From JAWLHA01 sp041690535 (GTDB taxonomy: Bacteria > Pseudomonadota > Gammaproteobacteria > Thiohalomonadales > Thiohalomonadaceae): a DNA stretch of 64,000 nt. The stretch covers positions 72,631 through 136,630 of the forward strand of contig JAWLHA010000003.1 of the NCBI GenBank assembly GCA_041690535.1, in the 5' to 3' direction. Under the pieces are notes generated by a model. That model was not told the origin of the DNA. It did no database searches and saw only the letters and a list, made by a program, of their open reading frames with translations. The position numbers and the translations under genes are program-made. Position 1 is the first letter of the stretch. Every line of letters starts with the position of its first letter. Below are positions 1 to 8,473 of the stretch, in pieces.

Positions 1-29
1 GCGCGCAGCTGGGCCGCATCTCTCTCCGG

Positions 30-935
30 CTATCCAAAGACGTGCCGGGCGTCGAACACGGGGCCATCCACGCACACCCGCTTCATGGCCGGGCCGTTCT
101 CGGTCTGTACCTCGACCACGCACCCGGCGCAGCCGCCCACCCCGCAGGCCATGAACTCCTCCATGGAGACCTGGCAGGGGAGGTCGTAATCGCGGGCCAC
201 GGCGGCGACGGCCTCGAGCATGGGATGGGGGCCACAGGCGAACACCTCCACCTGTTCCCGCGCTTCCGCTCCCAGGGCATCCAGCCAGGCGCGGGCCACA
301 TCGGTGACATAGCCCTCGTGGCAGCCGGGATAACCCTGCAGGCTGGCCAGGCGGCTGGCGATCCCCCAGTCCTCGAGCAATGGCATGGCGGCAATCACCT
401 CAGCCGCAAGGCCCGGGACCAGGATTTGCGAAGGGCGGGCCGTGAAGGGAAACGGCACTTCCGAGCCCATGATCACCAGCGGGCTGTGTTCGCCCCCCCG
501 CATCGTCTCGGCAAGGAAGATCATGGGCGGGATGCCAACGCCTCCGCCCATGAGCAGCGGGCGCTTACGCCCGGGGGTGGGGGCGAACGGGCGGCCAATG
601 GGACCGAGAATGCCAAGGCGCTCGCCGGGCTTGCGCTGCGCCAGCAACCGCGTACCCTCACCGAACATCTTGTAGAGAAACTCCACTGTCCCGAGTTGTG
701 GGTCCACGCGCATGATCGAGATCGGGCGGCGCAGGGGGCGGCTGTCGTCACAGCTGATGTGGGCGAAGCTGCCCGGGCGGGCATGGGCGGCGATCTCCGG
801 GGCACGCACCCGCAGGATGTTCTGGCCGCCGGCATGGGCCTCATGGCTCAGGATCTCGGCGTCCTGGACGAAGATCGTATTGCGGTGCGCCTGGTCCATG
901 GATGACGGTTTGTCCGGTGTGATGGTAGGTGTCAT
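30..935 (-). CDS. pyrK: Dihydroorotate dehydrogenase electron-transfer subunit PyrK
   Basis: PyrK-type ferredoxin reductase-like subunit (301 aa). In the family it carries FAD and a [2Fe-2S] cluster and passes electrons from dihydroorotate oxidation by a class 1B PyrD to NAD. The sequence shows the FAD-binding R-P-I-S segment near residue 71, a glycine-rich nucleotide-binding stretch (LLMGGGVGIPP) and four C-terminal cysteines at about 264, 269, 272 and 288 in a C-x4-C-x2-C-x15-C pattern. It is the last visible gene of the pyr operon, 31 bp after pyrC'. No pyrD lies inside the window; one may follow beyond base 1. The start is uncertain because Met13 is an alternative. A related ferredoxin reductase-like protein is possible, but the operon context favours PyrK. 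Confidence 0.85.
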   Translation of the reverse strand: MTPTITPDKPSSMDQAHRNTIFVQDAEILSHEAHAGGQNILRVRAPEIAAHARPGSFAHISCDDSRPLRRPISIMRVDPQLGTVEFLYKMFGEGTRLLAQRKPGERLGILGPIGRPFAPTPGRKRPLLMGGGVGIPPMIFLAETMRGGEHSPLVIMGSEVPFPFTARPSQILVPGLAAEVIAAMPLLEDWGIASRLASLQGYPGCHEGYVTDVARAWLDALGAEAREQVEVFACGPHPMLEAVAAVARDYDLPCQVSMEEFMACGVGGCAGCVVEVQTENGPAMKRVCVDGPVFDARHVFG

Positions 936-966
936 TTGAGCGTCTTTCGGGGAACGGGGGCGGCAA

Positions 967-2256
967 TCAGCCCACTGCCGCGTCGTTGAGTTCGAACACC
1001 AGCCGCCCTTCCAGCAGGGTATGGGTAACCCGCCCCTTGAATCCCCACCCGCCGAACGGAGTGTTCTTGCCCCTGCTCAGCAGGGCTTGCGCATCCAGCG
1101 TCCAGAAGTGTTCGGGATCGAAGATGCAGACGTCGGCGGGCGTGCCGGGGGTGAAGCTGCCCAGCTTCAGGTTCAGGACTTCTGCCGGGCGGCAGGTGAG
1201 TGAGGCGATGGCGCCGCTGCGCGTGAGCGAGCCCTCTTCGGCCAAACGCCAGACCAGAGGCAGCAGGGTCTCCAATGCGGAGATCCCCGGTTCGGTACTG
1301 GTGAAGGGGGCCAGCTTGGCGTCGAGATCGTGAGGCTGGTGGTCGGAGCAGACGGCACTGATGGTCCCCTCGGCCAGCCCGCGACGTAGCGCCTCGCGAT
1401 CCCGCTGACTGCGCAGGGGCGGGCGGACGTGGCAGAGCGCATTGAAATAGCCCACGTCCAGCTCCGTCAGGTACAGCTGATGGGCGCTGGTGTCGGCGCT
1501 CACTGGCAACCCCTTGGCCCTCGCCTCGGCCACCATCTTCAGGGCCCCCGCCGTGGAGAGGCGGGAGAAGTGGGCGCGCACACCGGTCTGTTCCACCAGC
1601 ATCAGATCGCGGGCGACCGCAATGGTCTCGGCATAGTCGGGGATGCCGGGCAGACCGAGTCGGGTGCTCACCTCCCCTTCATGGATGGAGCCGCTGCGGC
1701 CGAGCCAGGGATCTTCGGCGTCGAGGATCACCGTGAGTCCAAGGGTGGCGGCATACTCGAGGGCCCGTCGCATCACCAGGGTATTGGGGATGGCGCGTTC
1801 GGCATTGCTCATGGCCACGCAGCCGGCGTCTTTCAGCTCCTTCATTTCACTGAGGTGTTCACCCCCCAGGCCGAGGGTGAGGGCGCCCAGGGGCAGCACC
1901 CGGGTCAGTCCCACCTTCGCCGCCCGGTGGCGGATCTGTTCGGCCACGGCGGGGGTATCGAGGACAGGGTCGGTGTCGGGCGGGCAACAGAGGGTGGTGA
2001 TCCCCGCGGCGGCGGCCGCCCTCGACTCGCTGGCAATGGTGCCCTTGTGCTCCAGTCCCGGCTCCCGCAGGCGCGCCCGCAGGTCGATGAGCCCGGGACA
2101 GACCACCTTTCCGCTCGCGTCGATGGTGCGCTCCGGGCGAAAGCCGTCGGGGGCCTCGTCCAGGGCAAGGATACGGCTGTTCAGATAGAGATCGCCCACC
2201 CGGTCGATGTCGTTGGCGGGATCGATGATGTGACCGTTGCGGATAAGGATCGCCAT
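967..2256 (-). CDS. pyrC': Dihydroorotase-like protein PyrC' (probably non-catalytic)
   Basis: Amidohydrolase-fold protein of about 429 aa, homologous to dihydroorotase. Active enzymes carry D-x-H-x-H-x-R-E-P-G, whose two histidines bind zinc. Here the segment reads IDLRARLREPG, with arginine at both histidine positions (about 60 and 62), while the later SDHQPHD region remains. In Pseudomonas an inactive PyrC' of this kind forms a scaffold complex with the pyrB aspartate carbamoyltransferase. Loss of zinc ligands and the position directly after pyrB suggest the same role here. Start: ATG at 2256 overlaps the pyrB TGA as TGATG, indicating translational coupling; an in-frame GTG sits one codon upstream. 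A catalytic dihydroorotase would have to be encoded elsewhere. Confidence 0.9.
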   Translation of the reverse strand: MAILIRNGHIIDPANDIDRVGDLYLNSRILALDEAPDGFRPERTIDASGKVVCPGLIDLRARLREPGLEHKGTIASESRAAAAAGITTLCCPPDTDPVLDTPAVAEQIRHRAAKVGLTRVLPLGALTLGLGGEHLSEMKELKDAGCVAMSNAERAIPNTLVMRRALEYAATLGLTVILDAEDPWLGRSGSIHEGEVSTRLGLPGIPDYAETIAVARDLMLVEQTGVRAHFSRLSTAGALKMVAEARAKGLPVSADTSAHQLYLTELDVGYFNALCHVRPPLRSQRDREALRRGLAEGTISAVCSDHQPHDLDAKLAPFTSTEPGISALETLLPLVWRLAEEGSLTRSGAIASLTCRPAEVLNLKLGSFTPGTPADVCIFDPEHFWTLDAQALLSRGKNTPFGGWGFKGRVTHTLLEGRLVFELNDAAVG

Positions 2257-3245
2257 CACGCTTCCTCCTGCTCGGTGAGCTCACTGCCGGGATGGCGTCC
2301 GAGGACCATGGCCATGACGGCCATGCGGACCGCAATCCCGTTGCTCACCTGCTCGAGGATCACCGACTGGGGTCCGTCGGCCACGGCCGAGTCGATCTCC
2401 ACGCCGCGGTTGATGGGACCGGGGTGCATGACGATGGCATCGGGCTTGGCCAAGCGCAACTTGGCTGGGGTCAGGCCATACGCCTGAAAGTACTCCTGCT
2501 CGCTCGGCAGCAGCGCCCCCTGCATCCGTTCGCGCTGCAGACGTAGCATGATCACCACGTCGGCCCCTTCGAGGCCGGCCTCCATTTCATGGAACACCCG
2601 CACCCCCATTTTCTCGATGGCGGGGGGAAGGAGGGTCTTGGGTCCGATGACCCGGACCTCGCCGGCGCCGAGCACACTGAGGGCGTGAATTTGGGAGCGG
2701 GCCACCCGGGAGTGCATGATGTCACCGACGATGGCGACCGTCAGGGGAGGGAACCCCCCCTTGTGGCGCCGGATGGTGAACATGTCGAGCATCGCCTGGG
2801 TCGGGTGGGCATGGCGCCCGTCACCGGCGTTGATGACCCCGATGTGAGGGGCGACGTGCCGGGCGATGAAATGGGCTGCACCGCTTTCGCCGTGACGGAC
2901 CACGAACATGTCGCAGTGCATGGCCTCGAGGTTGTGCAGCATGTCCAGCAGACTCTCCCCCTTGGCGGTGGCGGAGGTGGCGATGTTGACGTTCAGTACG
3001 TCCGCCGAGAGCCGCTTGGCCGCCAATTCGAAGGTGGTGCGAGTGCGCGTGCTGTTCTCGAAGAAGAGGTTGACGATGGTCTTGCCCCGCAGCAGGGGCA
3101 CTTTCTTGACGGTCTGCGCCTTCACGCTGGCGAAGGACTCCGCCAAATTGAGGATCTCCTCGAGGGTTTGGCGGCTCAGCCCTTCGGTGGAGAGGAAGTG
3201 GCGCAGGTTGCCCTGTCGGTCCAGCTGAATGTTCTCGTTTGTCAT
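2256..3245 (-). CDS. pyrB: Aspartate carbamoyltransferase catalytic subunit
   Basis: 329-aa aspartate transcarbamylase, which makes N-carbamoyl-aspartate from carbamoyl phosphate and aspartate in pyrimidine synthesis. The carbamoyl-phosphate-binding S-T-R-T-R motif is at residues 65-69, followed by the conserved HPTQAMLD segment and the HPGPINRG loop near the C-terminus. The N-terminus has the short extension typical of Pseudomonas-type PyrB that assembles with PyrC'. The ATG overlaps the pyrR stop by 4 bp (ATGA), and the stop overlaps the pyrC' start, so pyrR-pyrB-pyrC' are probably translationally coupled. No pyrI regulatory subunit is present, which fits the PyrB/PyrC' type of complex. Confidence 0.96.
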   Translation of the reverse strand: MTNENIQLDRQGNLRHFLSTEGLSRQTLEEILNLAESFASVKAQTVKKVPLLRGKTIVNLFFENSTRTRTTFELAAKRLSADVLNVNIATSATAKGESLLDMLHNLEAMHCDMFVVRHGESGAAHFIARHVAPHIGVINAGDGRHAHPTQAMLDMFTIRRHKGGFPPLTVAIVGDIMHSRVARSQIHALSVLGAGEVRVIGPKTLLPPAIEKMGVRVFHEMEAGLEGADVVIMLRLQRERMQGALLPSEQEYFQAYGLTPAKLRLAKPDAIVMHPGPINRGVEIDSAVADGPQSVILEQVSNGIAVRMAVMAMVLGRHPGSELTEQEEA

Positions 3246-3751
3246 TGGGGGGAGTGGATGCTCAGTGCCAGTTCGTCCGGTCCGCTCAGTTTGACCTGCT
3301 CTTCGGGGCTTAGCTCCATCTGCAGCCCCGCAACATCCGCCTGGATGGGGAGTTCGCGTCCGCTGCGCTCCACCAGGACGGCGAGCAGGACCTGTGCGGG
3401 TCGGCCGTAGTCGAAAATCTCGTTCAGTGCCGCGCGGACCGTCCGCCCGCTCTGGAGGACATCGTCCACCAGCACGATGCTGTTCTCATCCACCGAGAAG
3501 GGCAGATTGGACGGCTTCACCTGGGGGTGCATCCCAATGCGCGAGAAGTCGTCCCGGTAGAAGCTGATGTCCAGCTGTCCCAGCGGCGAGGCGAGGCCGA
3601 GCCGTCGATGCAGCCGTTCCGCCACCCACACCCCGCCGGTGTGAATTCCAATCATCAGCGGCTCGACAATGCCGCGCTCTTCGAGTGTTCGCCGCAGCTC
3701 CTCGGCCATTCGGTCAAGGATACGCTCGATCTCCCCGGGCCCTTTATTCAT
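3242..3751 (-). CDS. pyrR: PyrR bifunctional regulator / uracil phosphoribosyltransferase
   Basis: 169-aa type I phosphoribosyltransferase. In the family PyrR has uracil phosphoribosyltransferase activity and in many bacteria controls pyr genes in response to nucleotides. The PRPP-binding motif VLVDDVLQSGRT lies at about residues 93-104. The ATG at 3751 was chosen because the longer open frame upstream only reads through ruvX out of frame. The gene overlaps the end of ruvX by 8 bp and pyrB by 4 bp. Whether this gammaproteobacterial PyrR regulates RNA or DNA cannot be told from the sequence; I saw no convincing attenuator between ruvX and pyrB, where there is no intergenic space. Confidence 0.93.
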   Translation of the reverse strand: MNKGPGEIERILDRMAEELRRTLEERGIVEPLMIGIHTGGVWVAERLHRRLGLASPLGQLDISFYRDDFSRIGMHPQVKPSNLPFSVDENSIVLVDDVLQSGRTVRAALNEIFDYGRPAQVLLAVLVERSGRELPIQADVAGLQMELSPEEQVKLSGPDELALSIHSPQ

Positions 3752-4178
3752 TCCCGCCCCCCGCCTGTTGGTCCAGCCATGCCTGAAGGATGATTTGCGC
3801 TGCAAGCCGGTCGACCTCACCCTTGTCGTGAAGGCCGCCTTCCTCGGCCAGCAGTTGTTCCGCCTCTCTGGAGGAGAACCGCTCATCCTGGAAAAAGACG
3901 GGCAAATTGTACCTGCCCGCCAGCTGGTTGCGGAAGCGCCGTGCCCGTTGCGACAGCTCCTGCTCGCCCCCATCGATGTCCAGCGGGAGCCCCACCACCA
4001 GGGCTTCGGGGCGCCACTGCCCGATGAGGCGTGTGATGGTCTCCCACTCGGGTTTGCCATCCTTGCTGCGCACGGTAACGAGCGCCCGGGCGGTCCCGGT
4101 CAGTTCCTGACCGATGGCCACGCCGATGCGTTTGAGTCCGTAGTCGAATCCCAGTACGACCCGAGGCGAATGCGACAA
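3744..4178 (-). CDS. ruvX: RuvX/YqgF pre-16S rRNA nuclease family protein
   Basis: 144-aa RNase H-fold protein of the YqgF/RuvX family, essential in many bacteria for maturation of the 16S rRNA 5' end; it has also been called a putative Holliday junction resolvase. The first catalytic aspartate lies in the N-terminal strand LGFDYGLKRIGVA (D12). The FSSREAE segment and the final D-x-x-A-A-x-x-I-L-Q-x-x-L helix carry the other acidic residues. It is a typical full-length member. It sits between yqgE and pyrR in the same order as in Pseudomonas, with an 8-bp overlap into pyrR. Confidence 0.94.
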   Translation of the reverse strand: MSHSPRVVLGFDYGLKRIGVAIGQELTGTARALVTVRSKDGKPEWETITRLIGQWRPEALVVGLPLDIDGGEQELSQRARRFRNQLAGRYNLPVFFQDERFSSREAEQLLAEEGGLHDKGEVDRLAAQIILQAWLDQQAGGGNE

Positions 4179-4187
4179 GGGAGGCTC

Positions 4188-4751
4188 TCAGGCGTGTCCG
4201 ACGTCGCCGGAGAGCAGGTCCAGATCGACCCCCAACAGGGCGGCCGCGGCCTTCCAGCGCTCCTCCACGGGGAGTTCGAACAGGAGCCGGGGATCGGCAG
4301 GGCCCGACAGCCATGTGTTGGCCGCCAGCTCCGCCTCCAACTGGCCTGCGCCCCAGCCTGCGTAGCCCAGGGCCAGCAGATAGCGACGCGGTCCCTCCCC
4401 GTGGGCGATGGTGCGAAGAATGTCCCGCGAGGTGGTCACCGCCACCTCATCGGTGACCCGAAGACTCGAGCTCCAGGCACCGACCGGCGAGTGCAACACA
4501 AAGCCGTGTTCCCGCTGCACCGGCCCCCCCCCATAGACGAGGGCGGCGGCATCGAAGCTCGCGCTGGGTTCGATCTCCATGTGCTTGAGCACCTCGGCCA
4601 CCGTCAGATCCAGTGGCCGGTTGATGACGATCCCCATGGCACCTGCGTCATTGTGCTCGCAGATGTAGGTCACCGTATGGGTGAAGTTGGGATCGGCCAG
4701 TGAGGGCATGGCGATCAGGAAGTGGTTGGTGAGGGAAGAGGTGTGTTCCAT
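4188..4751 (-). CDS. yqgE: YqgE/AlgH family protein
   Basis: 187-aa UPF0301 (YqgE/AlgH) protein whose molecular function is not settled. The start MEHTSSLTNHFLIAMPSL matches the usual family N-terminus, so I use ATG 4751 rather than the longer in-frame extension to 4832. Conserved features include ITYICEHN-like (here VTYICEHND), GxxINRP (GIVINRPL), the V-Y-x-G-G-P-V segment and LALGYAGWGAGQLE. It lies 9 bp upstream of ruvX and 41 bp after tonB, in the usual gammaproteobacterial order. Confidence 0.93.
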   Translation of the reverse strand: MEHTSSLTNHFLIAMPSLADPNFTHTVTYICEHNDAGAMGIVINRPLDLTVAEVLKHMEIEPSASFDAAALVYGGGPVQREHGFVLHSPVGAWSSSLRVTDEVAVTTSRDILRTIAHGEGPRRYLLALGYAGWGAGQLEAELAANTWLSGPADPRLLFELPVEERWKAAAALLGVDLDLLSGDVGHA

Positions 4752-4792
4752 GGGCCTATAGTATCTGGCGACTGCGCGGGACTGACAAGGCG

Positions 4793-5674
4793 TCAGTGTG
4801 TGCCGAAGCGGTTTCCACTGTCGAATTGCCACACCCGGATGATGTGCAGGATGTCAGTCTCAGCCTTGATGTCCTCGGGAAAAGGGGCAAAGGGGGCGGC
4901 CAGGCGAACGATGCGCACGGCGCCGTCATCCAGTATCTTGTGGCCGGAGCTTCGGATCACATGGGTACTGACCAGGCTGCCATCGGCCTTGATGGCCACA
5001 TCGAGCAGGAGGCTGCCCGAGAGTGCATTGCGCTTGGCCTCGTCCGGGTAGTTGAGGTTGCCGATGCGCTCCACTTTCAGCCGCCAGCCATCAAGATAGC
5101 TGGCGTACTTGTATTCCTGGGTGTTGGCCCCGATCGTCTTGGAGCGGGGCACTTGGGCATAGGATTTTTGTTTCTGGTCGATCTCGGCCGCGAGCCGCGC
5201 GATCTCCCGGCTCTGCGCCATCAGTTCCAGGGCGCTCGGCAGCTCGGGGACACTCTCGGGCTGTGGCTTGGCAACCGCCGCGCGAAGACGGTCGTTGGGG
5301 ACCTCCGCCGTCAGCCGCTCCGGGGCCTGCTGAGGCTGGCTGCGGGGCGCTCCGGCCGGGGTGGTTTGCGGGGCGTCGCCTTTCTCGAGGATCGGCTTGG
5401 AATTGGGGAACGGGCTGGAGGGCCTCAGCCGTTCCTCCATGGTTCCGCCCCCGCTCTGGTTGACCTGGGCCAAATAGGCGGGGTCCTCCGGGGCGGCGTC
5501 GCTCTTGCTGTGGACCAGGGTGATCTCCATGGTGAGCGGCGGCGTGTCCTTCTTGCCGAGGCTCGCCTCGAAGGTGATCCCAAGGATCACGATGGCGTGC
5601 AACGCGGCTGCCAGGAACAGGGTGAGCCCGAGTCGATCGGATGCGGTGACGGGGGGAAGTGAATGTGTCGCCAT
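4793..5674 (-). CDS. tonB: TonB-family energy transducer
   Basis: 293-aa TonB-like protein. One N-terminal transmembrane helix (about residues 15-36) anchors it in the inner membrane. The middle is periplasmic, rich in Pro, Gln and Glu, with a helical stretch around SREIARLAAEIDQKQKSYAQ. The C-terminal domain (about 200-290) has the TonB fold signature YPDEAKRNALSGSLLLDVAI followed by R-S-S-G-H-K-I-L-D-D. TonB proteins pass proton-motive energy to outer-membrane transporters; no receptor gene or ExbBD is nearby. The proline-rich spacer is short compared with classical TonB. The position next to gshB and yqgE is conserved in gammaproteobacteria. Confidence 0.9.
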   Translation of the reverse strand: MATHSLPPVTASDRLGLTLFLAAALHAIVILGITFEASLGKKDTPPLTMEITLVHSKSDAAPEDPAYLAQVNQSGGGTMEERLRPSSPFPNSKPILEKGDAPQTTPAGAPRSQPQQAPERLTAEVPNDRLRAAVAKPQPESVPELPSALELMAQSREIARLAAEIDQKQKSYAQVPRSKTIGANTQEYKYASYLDGWRLKVERIGNLNYPDEAKRNALSGSLLLDVAIKADGSLVSTHVIRSSGHKILDDGAVRIVRLAAPFAPFPEDIKAETDILHIIRVWQFDSGNRFGTH

Positions 5675-5701
5675 CTGGCTTTGCCCTTCGGATTGGCGCG
5701 A

Positions 5702-6691
5702 TTATAGCGTGCCGGCGGGAGCGCTTGAAACAGGGCGCCGCGGGTTGCCGGAGGGCAGGTGTTCGGCGAGCGCCGCGGTGGCGTGTAGCGCACCCTCCTC
5801 GTCGACCAGGAAGGCGTGTTCCAGCTCCATGGCCGTGACGACCTTGCCCCAGTGCTCGCGGCCTGCGGCGGCGATTGCCTGTGCTCCGGCGGCGGCGGTG
5901 GCCAGATCACGGCCGACCGCCCCGGCAGCGCGTTGCCTGGGGAGCGGATGCCCGCTCTCGGGGTCGATGATCAGCCGATCGGGATGTGGCTGGACGGTGA
6001 ACCACGCCCCTCCGCCCTGGAGTTTCGCGCCACTGCTGGCCGGGTCGGCGTCAGGGAGCGGCACAGGCAGCCAGGCAGTGTCGCCGCGGGCCACGCCCGC
6101 TGTGGTCCCAAGCCGAATGCGAAAGTGCCGGTGGCCCGCACGCTCGAGGTGTGCAACCGCCAGGTCCAAGGCGTGCCCCATGGCGAGTGTGCTCAGATCC
6201 AGCCGCACGGCGGGATTGATCGAGTACATTTGAATCCCCTCGATCTGCACCTGCCCGACCTCCGGTCGCTGGCGAAGGAGCGCTCTCAGGCTCTCCTCGT
6301 CCGGTGTGGCATCTCCTGCCTCTCGCCACAATGCCGTAATGGCCCCCAGTGCCGGATTGAAAAACCCCCCGCTCTCCGAGGCGAGCCCCTGCGCCCTGCG
6401 GATCAAGGGGAGAATGGAGGGGTTGGCGGAAAATCGTCCGGTGGTGGCCAGCAGCTGATTGGTCCGTGCCATGGGGCCAGGTGTCCAGGGGTCTGAAACC
6501 TCTGCGACGAACGCCACATCCTCGAACACCGAGTTGAGCAGTTGCCTTCCGGCCGCGGCATCTTCGGTCCACAGCTCCACGGTCATTGGCAGACCGAATG
6601 CTGTTCGGGTCTCTTCCACCCGCTCTGGGCCCCCGCAACCCCACAGCAGCACCAGGGTGCAGGCCATAGTGCTCAGTCGCTGCAGGTTCAT
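5702..6691 (-). CDS. Degenerate ApbE-like lipoprotein
   Basis: 329-aa protein resembling ApbE FAD:protein FMN transferases (flavin trafficking). A lipoprotein signal is visible: hydrophobic MACTLVLLWGC with a lipobox cysteine near residue 19, so it is probably membrane-anchored in the periplasm. The order of ApbE landmarks is kept: GGFFNPALGAI, then a D-L-S-x-x-A-M-G-x-A-L-D segment, then IIDPESGHPL. However, the canonical D-L-G-G-I-A-K-G-Y and N-x-G-G signatures are altered to DLSTLAMGH and RLGTTAG. It may therefore be catalytically impaired or specialised. Its start overlaps the gshB end by 4 bp, and it is an insertion relative to the Pseudomonas gene order. Confidence 0.75.
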   Translation of the reverse strand: MNLQRLSTMACTLVLLWGCGGPERVEETRTAFGLPMTVELWTEDAAAGRQLLNSVFEDVAFVAEVSDPWTPGPMARTNQLLATTGRFSANPSILPLIRRAQGLASESGGFFNPALGAITALWREAGDATPDEESLRALLRQRPEVGQVQIEGIQMYSINPAVRLDLSTLAMGHALDLAVAHLERAGHRHFRIRLGTTAGVARGDTAWLPVPLPDADPASSGAKLQGGGAWFTVQPHPDRLIIDPESGHPLPRQRAAGAVGRDLATAAAGAQAIAAAGREHWGKVVTAMELEHAFLVDEEGALHATAALAEHLPSGNPRRPVSSAPAGTL

Positions 6692-7638
6692 CGCTCCAGG
6701 CGCCTCTCGATCGCGTTCATCAGCTCATCGGCGATATCCAGCCCGTACTGTGCATCCAGCTCCCGGATGCAGGTGGGGCTGGTGACGTTGATTTCAGTCA
6801 GATAGTCGCCAATCACATCCAAACCGACGAAGATCAGCCCCCGCTCCCGCAGTACCGGCCCCACTTGGGCGCAAATCCAGCGATCACGTTCGCTCAGCGG
6901 CACACCCACCCCTCGGCCCCCGGCCGCCAGATTGCCCCGCACCTCCCCTGCGGCAGGGATCCGGGCGAGGGCGTAGGGAATGGGCTCCCCCTCGACGAGC
7001 AGGATGCGTTTGTCGCCCTGAGCGATCTCGGGCAAATAGCGCTGCGCCATGATGAAGCTCTGGCCGTGACTGGTCAGGGTCTCAATAATGACCGAAGTGT
7101 TGGGGTCATTCTGTTCCACCTTGAAGATGGAGGCGCCCCCCATCCCCCCAAGCGGCTTGAGAATCGCCGTGCCTTGTTCGTGCATGAAGTGACGGAGCTG
7201 ATCCGCGCGCCGGCTGACCAGAGTCGGCGGGATGCACTGCGGGAACCAGGCGGTGAAGAGCTTCTCATTGGCGTCCCGGAGGCTGGCCGCACGGTTCACC
7301 ACCAGGACCCCTGCCGCCTCGGCCTGCTCGAGCAGGTAGGTAGTATAGATATACTCCATGTCGAAGGGGGGATCCTTGCGCATGAGCAGCACATTGAGTT
7401 CCGCCAGGGGACGCTCCACCTCCTCGCCGAGTTCGTACCACTGGCGCGGATCCGCGGCGACCCGGAGCGCACGCATGCGGCCGTGGGCGATGCCGTCCCG
7501 CAGGCTCAGGTCGCCCTGCTCCAGGTACCACAGGTCCCAGTGACGGGCCTGGGCCGCCAAAAGCATCGCCAGCGTGCTATCTTTTTTGTAATTGATGGAC
7601 CCGATGGGATCCATAATGACGCCCAAAGATGTGTTCAT
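6688..7638 (-). CDS. gshB: Glutathione synthetase
   Basis: 316-aa ATP-grasp enzyme joining gamma-glutamylcysteine and glycine to make glutathione. The N-terminus LGVIMDPIGSINYKKDSTLAML is the family signature. The ATP-grasp glycine-rich loop LKPLGGMGGASIF lies mid-protein, and the C-terminal ligands are in DVIGDYLTEINVTSPTCIRE. Full length. It is the first gene of the minus-strand run and diverges from pilG across about 340 bp. It overlaps the apbE-like gene by 4 bp. Confidence 0.97.
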   Translation of the reverse strand: MNTSLGVIMDPIGSINYKKDSTLAMLLAAQARHWDLWYLEQGDLSLRDGIAHGRMRALRVAADPRQWYELGEEVERPLAELNVLLMRKDPPFDMEYIYTTYLLEQAEAAGVLVVNRAASLRDANEKLFTAWFPQCIPPTLVSRRADQLRHFMHEQGTAILKPLGGMGGASIFKVEQNDPNTSVIIETLTSHGQSFIMAQRYLPEIAQGDKRILLVEGEPIPYALARIPAAGEVRGNLAAGGRGVGVPLSERDRWICAQVGPVLRERGLIFVGLDVIGDYLTEINVTSPTCIRELDAQYGLDIADELMNAIERRLER

Positions 7639-7976
7639 GCGCTCGCCATCCAGTCGGGGCTAGGGCACCGAAACAGATAAATCCGAAAGCGCCGGTTCGC
7701 TGCCTCTGCCACTTACGGAGCGAGCTGGCTGCGATTGGCGGTCTTTCCGTTTGACTGTTAGATGCCAGGGTGGGTATTGGATTTCCAGGGAAAGGGAGTT
7801 GAACAGGTCCTTCGAAGGCCTGTCAACGATTACCGGCCCACAAGAGCTGGATCGGAAGCCCTATCCCCCCGGCAGATATGGATTGAGTCCAGAGAATGTG
7901 TTACATATCCCCCTAATTTTCTGGGACCGGGGCCGGGATCCTGGCATTGCTACAACCACTACATTACGGGGAAGCC
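7639..7976. other. Divergent intergenic region between gshB and pilG
   Basis: About 340 bp separate the divergent gshB and pilG genes and must hold both promoters. I see no open frame that looks real and no clear consensus promoter. A palindromic CAGGTCCTTCGAAGGCCTG segment at about 7806-7824 is the only notable dyad; it could be an operator or a hairpin. Confidence 0.4.
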
Positions 7977-8387
7977 GTGGGGAACGAAGACGCCAAGTCC
8001 GGGACAGAGGGGCTCAAGGTGCTGGTTATCGACGATAGCAAGACTATTCGTCGCACCGCCGAGACCCTGCTGAAAAAGGAAGGATGCGAGGTGATCACCG
8101 CCAACGACGGGTTCGAGGCGTTGTCCAAGATCGCCGATTACCATCCTGACATCATTTTCGTTGATATCATGATGCCGCGACTCGACGGCTATCAGACCTG
8201 TGCCCTGATCAAGCATAACCAGAAATTCAAAGACACCCCCGTTATCATGCTGTCCAGCAAGGACGGTTTGTTCGACCGTGCCCGGGGGAGGATCGTAGGA
8301 TCCGAGCAGTACCTGACCAAGCCCTTCACCAAGGAGGAGCTGCTCGGGGCCATCGAGCGCCACGTGCGGAAGGTGCAGTCGGCCTGA
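7977..8387 (+). CDS. pilG: Twitching-motility response regulator PilG
   Basis: 136-aa single-domain CheY-like receiver. In Pseudomonas PilG is phosphorylated by ChpA and promotes pilus extension. The sequence closely follows PilG: LKVLVIDDSKTIRRTAETLL, then the phosphoacceptor aspartate in IIFVDIMMPRLDGYQ, then MLSSKDGLFDRARGR and the switch lysine in YLTKPFTKEEL. I chose GTG 7977, preceded by GGGGAAG, because the frame's earlier TTG at 7947 has no Shine-Dalgarno and PilG is usually about 135 aa. It is the first gene of the pil-chp operon. Confidence 0.93.
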   Translation: MGNEDAKSGTEGLKVLVIDDSKTIRRTAETLLKKEGCEVITANDGFEALSKIADYHPDIIFVDIMMPRLDGYQTCALIKHNQKFKDTPVIMLSSKDGLFDRARGRIVGSEQYLTKPFTKEELLGAIERHVRKVQSA

Positions 8388-8473
8388 TCATGGACCTCCG
8401 GGAGGCGGTCCTGCTTGACGCGCCGGCTGCCGCTTGGCCAGTGAATTTGAACCGATACCTTAGGAGAACGTGA

